From NCBI GenBank assembly GCA_030549495.1, contig JAUIRK010000049.1, forward strand, positions 1 to 64,000: a DNA stretch of 64,000 nucleotides, in the 5' to 3' direction. How positions within the stretch are numbered: the stretch's first letter is position 1; each line of letters opens with the position of its first letter. This DNA comes from Nectonema munidae. Its lineage: Eukaryota > Nematomorpha > Nectonematoida > Nectonematidae. Shown piece after piece: positions 43,969 to 54,000 of the stretch. The translations under genes were made by a program, and so were the position numbers. Under the pieces are notes generated by a model that was not told the DNA's origin, ran no database searches, and saw nothing but the letters and a program-made list of their open reading frames with translations.

Positions 43969-46792
43969 TAGGGTGCTTTTATCTACTATATAAAAAAAAT
44001 AAATTTTAAAAAGCCGTTCAAACAACCCTGTAAATGGTGAGGCTAACAAAAAAAATAAAGTATTCAAAATTTAGTTTAGATTGAATATAAATTAGAACTT
44101 GCGCAAAGCTTCTAAACATTCCTTAAAAAGGATATAAGTAAGTAAAAATACAACTAAGATAACTTTACTGATTAAACAAAAAATTGAAAGTAATTTTTTA
44201 ATAAATAAAAAATAATAAAGTAAATAACTAATTTATTAAAGATTTTAATGAGGCGTCTGGATATTTTAATCTATTTTCTTCTACTATTTGTATAAGCTGC
44301 TGCATTTGACTCTCGTTTTTTGTTCTACCAGCCTTGGTGAAGTCTTGGATCAACGCTACACCTCTTTCCGCAACATCATTAACTACATTAAGAGAGTCAA
44401 CAATTTGTTTTGCTTCAATATAAGATGGGTGGTTTTCCCATTTTAATGGATCATTTTCTTTAAGAAAGTCATCAGGAAGTTCAAGAAGGGAAAACAAAGT
44501 TTTAGTTTGTGAAGAGCAAAGATCAGATAGTTTTTTACCTTCTGGATTAGGAAGCCAAACTTTTCGAGGTGGATCTTCTGAGCCTTCAACATATTTTATA
44601 TTTTTTACCATAGCAGTTTTTTCTGAAGAATCTATTCTTTCATCAAAGAGAGCAAGTGCAATGTTTACTTCACTCAGATACCATAAATGACGACTCATTT
44701 TTTCATAAGCAGGAAGGTTTGAAGTCTTTAGCACTTGAAGTAACTCAAGATCATTTTTTGGAGCAAAAGAAGCCTTTCTAGCATCAAACCAAGCTTTAAC
44801 ATAGTGATTGGCAACAAAAAGACAAAATTGTCGAATTTTTTCAATTAAACTTTCTAAAGAATTTGGCACAATTTTTTCTAACTTTTGTTTGAATATATAA
44901 CATAAAAACTGCTTCTGAAACATCCAAATTTTAAAACAATAGATTGCTTTAGCCATCCAACGAGCTCGATGAACGGCTCCTGGCTTCATAAATGTGGGAA
45001 TTTGATAACCACAAGGTACGGCTCCAAGAAATATAATTGTTAGTTGAAGAAGTTCTTTGTAGTCGTCACGCGGATGGTTCTGGTTTAAAAGATTTTTAGC
45101 ATGTTGAATAATAGAATCAGCCCAAGGATTAATTTCATTAATAATATTTTCATCATCAACAGCAGTTATATACTGCGTTAAGTCAAAATTATTCCAAGCC
45201 TTTCTAAAAGTTTGAAACAAAGTAATTTCAGGTCCCGAAGTCGCATCATCATCAACAAAGGAACTATAAACAGCGCCTAAGACAAGTTCTAAAATATGAT
45301 GCCGACAAGGAAAATGAAGAAGTTGCCGATCAAGCATTCTTTCAACACTAATACAAACGCCATTCCGTACTCCAGTATTTACAGCAGTAGTGTCAAAGCA
45401 CATTCCTCTAACATATCTGGTTAAATTCCACTCTTTTAAAGTAAATAAAATTGCCTCAGATGTTTCTTCTGCTTTTGCCGTTTTAAGCTTTGGAATTGAA
45501 ATAATTTTTGGAAATCCCTTTCCAGTCACTAGAATTGGCAATCTGTCAATTTTAACATTTCCAGTTAGATCCAGCATCACTTTTGAATCCCAATGAATTA
45601 TTAGCGGGGTGCTAACCTTAAAATTTTGCTTTATTTTTTCGGCATGTTGCTTTCTGCATTTAATACGAGTGGATCGAATTGCACTAGGACTTAAAGAAAA
45701 CGCATTTATGCTATGCTCAAATTGCTTAGCAAATGTAAATAAAACCCGACTTGCTGAACGATTGCTAAGAAGAGTCCTATCCAAAACTTCTGCTACTTCA
45801 GATGAAACAGCATGTGTTCTCTTTTTTCTTATTTTAGAAGGATTGGAAGCGGGATAGTCAAATGAACTAGATGATTGCTTATTTGGACTAGATTCTGTAG
45901 AGCTTGAAGAAGAAAAGGATTTCAGACTAATGGTTTCAGAAACAGCATTCATCTCCTTTATTGATCTTTCTTTTCTCTTCAACTCTTCCTCTTTGCGTCT
46001 TTCAATTTTATTTAAGGTATTTGCTGTCTTAAAGTCAATACTTCCAATCTTTCCCGGGCGTCCTTTTTTTCTTTGCGAAGCAAGAAACTCCCTATCTTGA
46101 TCAATAGTTATCATTTTCATAGCATTAGCATGAGCTATATCAAACAACTCTTTGATGTCATTTTTTTGTTTTTTTTCATTAGTAATAGTTTTACGATGAA
46201 TGCTTTTCTTCAAACTCTGCCAAGTAGTGTGTAATTTTTTAACATGGGAGACTACTGCAGGAAGATGTTTTGTAGGAATCCCTTCTGAAGACCAAATTTT
46301 CATAATATCTAAGGCAGTTTGTTTTACACTTTGTGCTAGTGTTTCATTCATTTTTATGTGAAGAAACATTAAATAACGAAGAACTTCTTCTTTAGATGGA
46401 AGTTTCTGGGCAGGTATTGTTGGATTAGGGGATCCAATAAGCCAAATTGATTTTTTCGATCTAGTTCCCGATGCCATTAAAAAAAATGTTAAAATTTTTC
46501 TAAAAACAAAAAAATAATGATATTTTTATGTACATTTTTTACTAAACAAAATTATAAAATTAAGTTATGCTTTTACCATCTTTGATAAAAAAAAAACTAA
46601 AGTGATAAATAGATAAAATAAGACAATATACGTAAAAAATACATGAAAGATATTACGAAAAAATAATTTCAGATAATCTAAATAAATTTTTTATAAATTT
46701 TAAAACTGAGAAAAAACTGACATTTTACAACCTTTCTACATAACGAGTTGTATGCATTAAAATGAAAACTTTTATTTTTTAAAAGCACCCTA
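43969..46792 (-). mobile_element. hAT-like DNA transposon nested in the Tigger element
   Basis: Termini TAGGGTGCTTTTA and TAAAAGCACCCTA are a perfect 13-bp inverted pair and fit the hAT YARNG start. The flanks ACTGTTCT (left) and ACTGTTCA (right, overlapping the final A) agree at 7 of 8 positions, consistent with an 8-bp hAT target duplication. The element carries a single uninterrupted 749-codon frame on the minus strand, so it is young and perhaps capable of movement. Confidence 0.8.
44228..46477 (-). CDS. Intact RNase H-like (probably hAT-related) transposase, 749 aa
   Basis: Residues 1-175 are basic and helical. A serine-rich stretch and a basic KIRKKR motif near 185-225 may act as a nuclear signal. 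The candidate catalytic residues are as follows: an aspartate in IHWDSK near 295, a second in CFDTTAVNTG near 361, a CRHHILELVLG motif near 390 resembling the CxxH insertion of hAT enzymes, and a glutamate in NDVAERGVAL near 702. The protein lacks a BED finger and is not close to Ac, hobo or Buster by eye. The superfamily is inferred from the TAGGG ends and the 8-bp duplication. The frame has no break and its ATG lies about 315 bases inside the terminus. A domesticated gene is unlikely given the intact inverted termini. Confidence 0.75.
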   Translation of the reverse strand: MASGTRSKKSIWLIGSPNPTIPAQKLPSKEEVLRYLMFLHIKMNETLAQSVKQTALDIMKIWSSEGIPTKHLPAVVSHVKKLHTTWQSLKKSIHRKTITNEKKQKNDIKELFDIAHANAMKMITIDQDREFLASQRKKGRPGKIGSIDFKTANTLNKIERRKEEELKRKERSIKEMNAVSETISLKSFSSSSSTESSPNKQSSSSFDYPASNPSKIRKKRTHAVSSEVAEVLDRTLLSNRSASRVLFTFAKQFEHSINAFSLSPSAIRSTRIKCRKQHAEKIKQNFKVSTPLIIHWDSKVMLDLTGNVKIDRLPILVTGKGFPKIISIPKLKTAKAEETSEAILFTLKEWNLTRYVRGMCFDTTAVNTGVRNGVCISVERMLDRQLLHFPCRHHILELVLGAVYSSFVDDDATSGPEITLFQTFRKAWNNFDLTQYITAVDDENIINEINPWADSIIQHAKNLLNQNHPRDDYKELLQLTIIFLGAVPCGYQIPTFMKPGAVHRARWMAKAIYCFKIWMFQKQFLCYIFKQKLEKIVPNSLESLIEKIRQFCLFVANHYVKAWFDARKASFAPKNDLELLQVLKTSNLPAYEKMSRHLWYLSEVNIALALFDERIDSSEKTAMVKNIKYVEGSEDPPRKVWLPNPEGKKLSDLCSSQTKTLFSLLELPDDFLKENDPLKWENHPSYIEAKQIVDSLNVVNDVAERGVALIQDFTKAGRTKNESQMQQLIQIVEENRLKYPDASLKSLIN

Positions 46793-46803
46793 CTGTTCAT
46801 AGC

Positions 46804-47790
46804 ATGGAGTTAAAATGTCAAGCAATTGAAAAAGTCGAAAAAGGTGAAAAGAAAGTTGTTGTGGCTAAAGAATTCAACATTCCTCTTAATACTTTATCAA
46901 CCTGGTTGAAATCTTCTTCTAAAATCAAAGGAAGCTCATGCATCAACGGATTTAAGCGTAGAAGAATCCGTCAAAGTAAGTTCCCAGATGTTGAAGAAGC
47001 ACTTTTTTCATGGTTTAAGCAAGCTCGAATTCAAGGTATTCCTATATCTGGACCAATACTGCAGGCAAAAGCAACGAAACTTGCGAGAGGTATGCAATAT
47101 AATGATTTCAAGTGTAGTGAAGGATGGCTGAACAGATTTAAAGGTAGATACGATGTAAGTTGTAGAGTTATCAGTGGTGAAGGTAATAGCGTAAATATGG
47201 AATCAGTTAGTACTTGGATCAATACTACACTTCCTTCAATACTTGAGAAATATTCCCAAAATGATGTTTATAATGCTGATGAATTCGTATTATTTTATAA
47301 ACTTCTGCCCTCAAAATCTTTAACTTATAAAGAAGAAAGATGTTTTAGGGGTAAACTATCAAAAGAAAGAATCACAGTTTTAGTGTGTTCTAATGTATCT
47401 GGAACCCATAAGTTACCTTTGTTTGTGATCGGCAAATCACTGAAACCAAGATGTTTTAAAGGAGTCAAATCTCTTCCTACCGAATATACAGCAAACAGAC
47501 GTGCTTGGATGAATGAAAAAACTTTCTCAAGCTGGCTCAATAGAATTGACCAGTTGTTTAAATCTAAAAATCGTAAAATAGCCCTATTTTTAGATAATGT
47601 GGCTTCTCACACAAAACAAACGCTCAGTAATGTTGACTTATATTTCTTACCTCCAAATGCTACTTCTAAAACTCAACCAATGGATCAAGGGGTGATCAGG
47701 AATATAAAAACGTACTATCATCGTTTTTTAGTTGAAAAACAATTTTTTTCTATCGAAAATAACATGAAGAAGTTCATCAGATGTGTTTGA
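46804..47790 (+). CDS. Tigger/pogo transposase, main exon-like frame (C-terminus lost)
   Basis: The N-terminal part has a psq-type helix-turn-helix (AIEKVEKGEKKVVVAKEF...STWL) and a CENP-B-type HTH near residues 55-110. The DDE_1 catalytic triad is visible: D in YNADEF near 159, D in FLDNVASH near 264 and D in MDQGVI near 293. The 28-29 residue gap between the last two aspartates is typical of pogo (DDxD). The true start is MDKPKRNLTV at 43,937, now 2.8 kb away across the nested element, so the ATG at 46,804 is internal. After residue 328 the frame stops. A downstream scrap (LENHIEKLQKNKLVQ) in another frame suggests a deletion of part of the C-terminus. It is therefore inactive twice over. 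Confidence 0.85.
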   Translation: MELKCQAIEKVEKGEKKVVVAKEFNIPLNTLSTWLKSSSKIKGSSCINGFKRRRIRQSKFPDVEEALFSWFKQARIQGIPISGPILQAKATKLARGMQYNDFKCSEGWLNRFKGRYDVSCRVISGEGNSVNMESVSTWINTTLPSILEKYSQNDVYNADEFVLFYKLLPSKSLTYKEERCFRGKLSKERITVLVCSNVSGTHKLPLFVIGKSLKPRCFKGVKSLPTEYTANRRAWMNEKTFSSWLNRIDQLFKSKNRKIALFLDNVASHTKQTLSNVDLYFLPPNATSKTQPMDQGVIRNIKTYYHRFLVEKQFFSIENNMKKFIRCV

Positions 47791-48035
47791 CTGCATTGCA
47801 AAGTTGGAGAATCATATAGAAAAATTACAGAAAAATAAGCTTGTACAACGCACAATTAAAGATTATTTTACCATCAGAAATTTATGATTTGATTGATTTT
47901 AGTGAAAATAAAAAATAATTTTTAAAATTTATGAAGCCCAAACTTCATTTATAGCACTATCATTTATCTCGAACTTCTTTTGGGTCGAAGTTTTTTATGT
48001 TCCCCTTGAGGTTCGACACAACGAGATTTTACTGT

Positions 48036-48720
48036 ATTTGTTTTTGATATATTTTTTTTGATTTTAACAATTTTTAAAAAAAAATTTGAAATAAAACTTT
48101 GTGAGGAATTTTTTTAAAACATTTTAAACCATGCCTATCTTAAAGAGCATCCTTTTACCCACATTTTCCAATAATTTTTGACTTTCAAAAAATTAAAAAA
48201 AATTTTTTATAAGCCTTTGAACAATATACACAATATTGCCATTTTCACGATATTTTAGCGTGTAAAATAAAGAATTTAATATTTTTCAATTTTTTTTGCA
48301 TATTCATAAAATATACCTAATATTTAAACACAGTACGGTGAAATAATTTCAAGAAATAAATTTTAAGTTTGAATTTTTTAAAATAATTTTTTTAGCCTTA
48401 GAACTTGATAAAATAAGATAAAATCCATTTTGACATTGAAAAATTAAAGTTATTCGATTTATTTCAAACAAATTACATATTTGGAATTAACGTAATAAAC
48501 TCTATCAGAATAGGCTTTTAAATTTTATTTTTTTTTTATTTTCGGTTTTTCATGCCTTTTTAGCGTGCTTAAAATTATGATCACATATACATGTATTATA
48601 CAATTTTAGAATCCTCTCATCATTCTATCGAATAATTTCAATGTTTTATTCAATTATTTTGCATTGTTTAGGAAAAAATTATTTTTCTTAAAAATTTACT
48701 TGAAACGGGGATTTCTTTGA
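48036..48720. other. AT-rich stretch without recognised gene
   Basis: Poly-A/T-rich, no supported feature. Confidence 0.35.
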
Positions 48721-48734
48721 GGGCGATGTCAATG

Positions 48735-49110
48735 ATTATTATTAGGGGTACTAATGATCTTTATTGGCACTAATAAACTTTACTGATGATTTAATGAATA
48801 TTTGGGGTGCTAATGATCTTTGGGGCGACCTAGAATCAAGGGGGTACGGATGATCTTTAGCAGGATCTAGAATTACGGGGGTACAAATGATCTTTCACAG
48901 GACATAGACCCGCGGGGTTACCAATGATCTTTCACAGGACATAGAATCACGGGGGTACCAATGATCTTTAACAGGACCTAGAATCATGGGGGTAACAAAT
49001 TATCTTTAACAGGACCTAGAATCACAGTACCAATGATCCTTAAGAGGACCTAAAATCACGGGGGTACCAATGATTTTTTAACAGGACCGAGAATCACAGT
49101 ACCAATGATT
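48735..49110. repeat. Minisatellite, about 50-bp units
   Basis: About seven to eight diverged units carry the phrases AATGATCTTTAACAGGACCT and AGAATCACGGGGGTACC. Units drift in length (38-55 bp) and several have lost the GGGGG run. Their GC content is above the local background. Confidence 0.8.
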
Positions 49111-51024
49111 CAAGGCTTATCGTAGTTTAAAATAAAAATAACAAACTTAAAGATAAACTTTAAAAATGGTTTAGTTGTTTTGAACATTTTTAGTCTCTCA
49201 CCTCTTTAACAAACTCAAAAAAAATTATACCTGCTATTCATTGTAAAAAAAGTAAAGTTGCTGAATGTGGATTTTCAAAAAGAAATGAAGTGTTTGAGCA
49301 ACAACAGCCTGTGTTAAGGGAAAAATAATGCGTTGTCTTGGCAACTAATACTGATGTAAATAGGCAGATTGATTGCTGGACTGACAAGAAAGTATCAGAC
49401 GATAAACGGAAAATGTGAAGAAGAATGGTACATTTTATAGTCTTGTGATCTTAATATCTGAGTTCATCTTTTCCACATCAGGGATTCTACGAGCGCCTTT
49501 GTTATTTTCTTCATCACTTTATCTCGCCTTGCTCCATTTAAAAGAATATTTGCAAGTTTTTTTGGTATATTTTTTACGTATCCATAGAAGCAATTTTATA
49601 CACACTATAATATATAAGTTTGTTTTGAATTTACTTTAAACTAAACCTGCTCAGTTTAGATTTAGTTTAATGTTCTAGTTGATCCCTAGAATCTATGAAA
49701 ATAAGCGCTTATAAAAGTTTGTGACAATTAACATTTTATGCGTACACAGTAGAGTAAGATTTTCAATGATTTAGCATCAGAGGATATTGTTCCCTCTGTT
49801 TACCCAAAATAATTAGAACAACTAGGAAATGCAAAAAGTGTACCAGAAAAACATATCCGTAGATTTGTCAAGCTCGAATTTTTTACATCTTTAATTTGAA
49901 TAATAAATTTGGCTTATATTTTATTTGAATAATCCAAAATGTAATAATCGAAAAAGCGATCTTCAAATTTTAAAAAAATCTATTGTAAAATTTTTAAAAA
50001 CCTTACTTTTAAAGATGAACTCATTCTTGAAATTTGGTTTTACTGCATTAACGTCTGGTAAGAAAGAGAAGCCTAAGTGTCATTTGTGTTAGGATCCACT
50101 TTTCTAAATCCCGTCAAGTGAAGCTTGCATTAGAAGTGGCCCCTGGATTTAATTCCTATGAAAATTTACATTTTGGAAAAAAATTTAAAATACACATTGG
50201 GATAAAATGCCATATGTCCTTAGTTCAAAGGTTGACACTGATTACTATAAATGATGTAAGTATAGACAAAGAAAGTATTTAAAAAATGCAGAAACCATTC
50301 TTAGATGTACTTTTAGCAATCAAATAAAAAATTCAAAAATCCAGGGAAGCAAATATATCCTCGGAACAAAAATGAGTGCAGGATCCCAGGAAAGAAATAA
50401 TAATATAAACCTAGAATTAAAAAAAACATCAAAGTTTACCTACTAATTGTTCCAATACGCAACAAACTTTCATACGTATTAAAAATGATAAAAAAAAGTT
50501 TTTCCATATATTACGTCACACAATAAAAAATTTAATACGAAAGTTAAAAAAGTTTTTTTTTTAACAATAACTATAAAAATATAAGGGAGAAATGATAATA
50601 ATGCAAATTGACAAATTAAAGAAAACTTAGGATATTTGATAACACAACCTTTTAATTTTGTTGAGAAGTCCTTCCATTATCCTTACTACAGTAACTTAGT
50701 TTTTACACTATTCTTTCTCTGTACTTCTACTGCCCTTGAGCTTTCATCAGAATTAATCAGAATTAAAAAATAACTTACATTTTAGCAGATTAATATCAAA
50801 ATGTAAAATTAGAATATCTTGCATAATTTTTTTATTATTTGTAAATAAAATCAAAGATTGCCTTGATACACATAAAAAAATTTACTACTAATAATAATCA
50901 TAAGATATACTCTAAAAATTCTAACAGAACAATGACGGACTAAGAAAAATGGTGATTTTAGAAATATTTCCCAATACAGCTGTCAATCATTATTTTCAAC
51001 AAAATTAAAATTGGACAGAATTCT
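49111..51024. other. Stretch without recognised gene
   Basis: AT-rich intergenic or 3' flanking sequence. A TTTATT at 50,831-50,836 (AATAAA on the minus strand) lies about 190 bases past the stop of the golgin gene and could be its poly(A) signal. Confidence 0.4.
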
Positions 51025-54000
51025 TCAAGGAGTATTTTCTTCAAAGGAAGCTTGATTAGATGATGTTTGTCTGAAAGTATTTTTGAGAAAAAATTTTTGT
51101 TTTTGAGGAATATCACTTTCCTTTTCCAAAAATTCAATGAAGGATTGCACCAAACTCTGTAAAATAATTTATTTTGGTGAATATTTTAAAAAAAAAATGA
51201 GATTAAAAATTACCTCGTTAGTTTTTACCGCAGTACCCGTATTGGAAAAGAGCGAAGAAAGAGACCAGGAATCATTGAAATTCTTGTAAACCTGTGAGAT
51301 GAAAATAAAAGAACCAATGAAATATTATTGTGATGGCCAATCAAATGGCGACAATCTGCAATGAACGAACTCAGTCTTTTATGGAATTGAAAACGTTATT
51401 TCTTACGTATTTAATAAGAAAATTTAAACAAAACGTGCTGCTTTATATAAATTTGAAAACAATGATCTCATTCTCTAGAACACATGTCAAAACATAGAAG
51501 ATAGCCAAAAACAAACAAACATTAATAAAGTAATTCATACACAAGCAGTATCGAACCATCTCTCTACACTTAAACCAAATAAAATAATAAATATTGGTCC
51601 TCCAAAAATTGATCCAACAGAACTAAAACTACCCACACACCATCTTTTCAACTGCACTCAAGCCAATTCATTTGTGGTCCACGCCATGCGAGATAGCTAA
51701 CCTACTTATTAAGTGGGGAAACTGTCAGGCCGAAACTTATAACTTATTTATATATAAAGCCATAAGTAGAAGCCTACATACAATGGCAGTAGCATATAAC
51801 GGTGACTTTTATGTAGGTTGGCTGAAAATGCACTTACTCATTGTTGTTGCTATGAAAGTGTAACAAAATTCTATACTTTTCCCCGAGAGTATTTACTTGT
51901 ATTGGTAATACTCCCTCAGCTCATTATAGTTCTCTGTAATGAACTGCTTGCTTACACTGATAATGAAACAACTAAACTAACAACAACAAAAATTGCATCT
52001 TTGATCGGATTAGGGCGTAGATAAATAAGTATCCAGAATTGAAAAAATAATTTCAATGAATAAACATAATCAGACTAAAATTAAATTCTGAAGATTACTC
52101 TAGAAAAGTCTTCGTCATCAAAGCCCAGCACACTGCCCATCAATGAAATAACTTGTTTCTGGTTTTTATCGGAAGTGCACAAAAAACTAACCAACAAGTT
52201 TTTGATCAGGGATCTAAAAATAGGCAAAATGGTGGATTACAAAATGACGCAAAATATAGACGAACTTCTCAATGAGGTTGTCCTTGTTTTCGGAATAGTA
52301 TTGCATGGACTCTGTTAATTCATCGATCTTGGTTTGCTTGCGAGCCACTGAAAGGTAAAATTTTATTTTTATTTAAGGATGATCAGTTGGCAAAAAAGGA
52401 ATGAGAATGCGAAGAAAAGTGAAAAAGAAGCGATGAAGCGAGGAAAGAAGCAGCGAAAAGCGACAAAACTAAAAACTTACGACACCTCACAACGGAAAGA
52501 AAACATTTACTAATTTTTATAGGAAGAAATGAGGACAAAGAAAAGCACGAGAAGAATGGTTTTTTAAGTGAAATCTTTTGATTGGTGCGAGTAAATCCTC
52601 AGATACGGAGCTGATTGGCTGCCTGGCAAACCACATTTTAATCAGTAACTGAAGTAATACTCACATCACGAAAAGAGCGCAGTGTTAAAATTAGATTCAC
52701 ACCCACTACTGTGTTTAAAGGTAAAAGCGAAGAAAAGTGTAACCTTGCGAGTGTAGTTCTTTCATCTTCACTTCCCCCTGATTCAATTCAAACTTCAGGC
52801 GAGAATTATTTTCTACCTTATTTTTTCCTTTTTCCAGTTCTACCTAAAAAAATAGAAAAATATTAAAAATAAATAATTATTTATTTTTTATAAATAAATT
52901 TTTATTTATTAATAAATTAATATTAAAATATTGCCTATTTAAATGGCTCTTTTACATAGAAATTGAAAGTTTATTTGTCTGGAAGAAAATTAGCTACAAA
53001 TTTTAAATTTATATGAATTAGCCTTTTCATTCTCTAAGTCAGGGGTCGGGAACCTATGGCTCGCGAGCCAGACATGGCTCTTTTGATGACTGCATCTGGC
53101 TCTCAAATAAATTAGGTGGCCTTCAGGATAAAGGGAGGTATTGCGATAATGCATATCCTTCTTGCCAATTCTACACTCTCTTAATCGTCATCATTACGAA
53201 TCACGACGACACAAATAAAACTGATGATGATGCAGACTTTGCTTATTAATAAATAACTTTGATAAAACAATCTTGTTTAAAATAAATTCAAAGTCTTATT
53301 ATACTATAAAATTGTTGGTCTTCTTTTTCCATTTAATTGTAATCAGTATTTAAAAATATGTATGGCTCTCAGAGGATTAGATTTTAAAATATGTCTTTTT
53401 TGGGCTCTTTTAGTCAAAAAGGTTCCCGGCCCCTGCTCTAAGTGATGCGGGATAATTACATGGTAAAAATACAAAAAATTGTGTGCAAAAACACTCTATA
53501 CAAATTTAACGCATTAAATCCAATGCAACTCAAACAATAAATAAAAACCAAAGAAGAAAGTTAAAGCGTGAGAACAAATGTTTCATTCATCTTCGTGTGC
53601 TAAGCCAGTGTAGGCTTATAAAATAGTCCACCGTTGGGGACACATTTGTTTTATGCATGCAAGGCTCTATCATGAAAAGTAAACTTGGTGCAATTTTTTG
53701 CTTTTTTCAGGTGTAATAACATTTCAGCCAGTAGGATTGTTTGTCTTCGTGTGCGGACACAATGTCGAAAGACAGTGTAGAAATACAGAGTGTCGAATGG
53801 ACAAAGTGTCGAACAGACAATGATAAATGATAAAGACAGTGGGAAGATAAATGATAAACGATAATGAAAGAAAGACTTCCCTCAAACTTCCCTCAAGAAA
53901 AGAAAACTTCCCTCAAGATTTAAAAGTTTCTATAAATTTCCATTCTAACAAACCCATCATAATGGAAATAATCAAGACTGAAAATGGGTGGAAAGAAACT

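Larger units (their letters stand above)
42970..48034 (+). mobile_element. Tigger/pogo DNA transposon, split by a nested hAT-like element
   Basis: The left end CAGTAAAATCCCGTTGTGTC and the right end, on the other strand CAGTAAAATCTCGTTGTGTC, are inverted repeats with one mismatch in 20. Both are flanked by TA, as expected for Tc1/mariner-pogo elements. Subterminal GTCGAA motifs repeat on both sides. The transposase starts at the ATG at 43,937 (MDKPKRNLTV), is interrupted by the insertion at about 43,969-46,792, and resumes at 46,801. Without the insertion the element would be about 2.2 kb. Confidence 0.9.

Noticed and set aside
48735-49110. CRISPR-like array
   Set aside because: Units are diverged along their whole length with no unique spacers of constant size, and the genome is eukaryotic. 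It is a minisatellite.
49240-49450. Possible hAT transposase scrap (KVAECGFSKRNEVF)
   Set aside because: The resemblance is too short, with no supporting motifs or termini.
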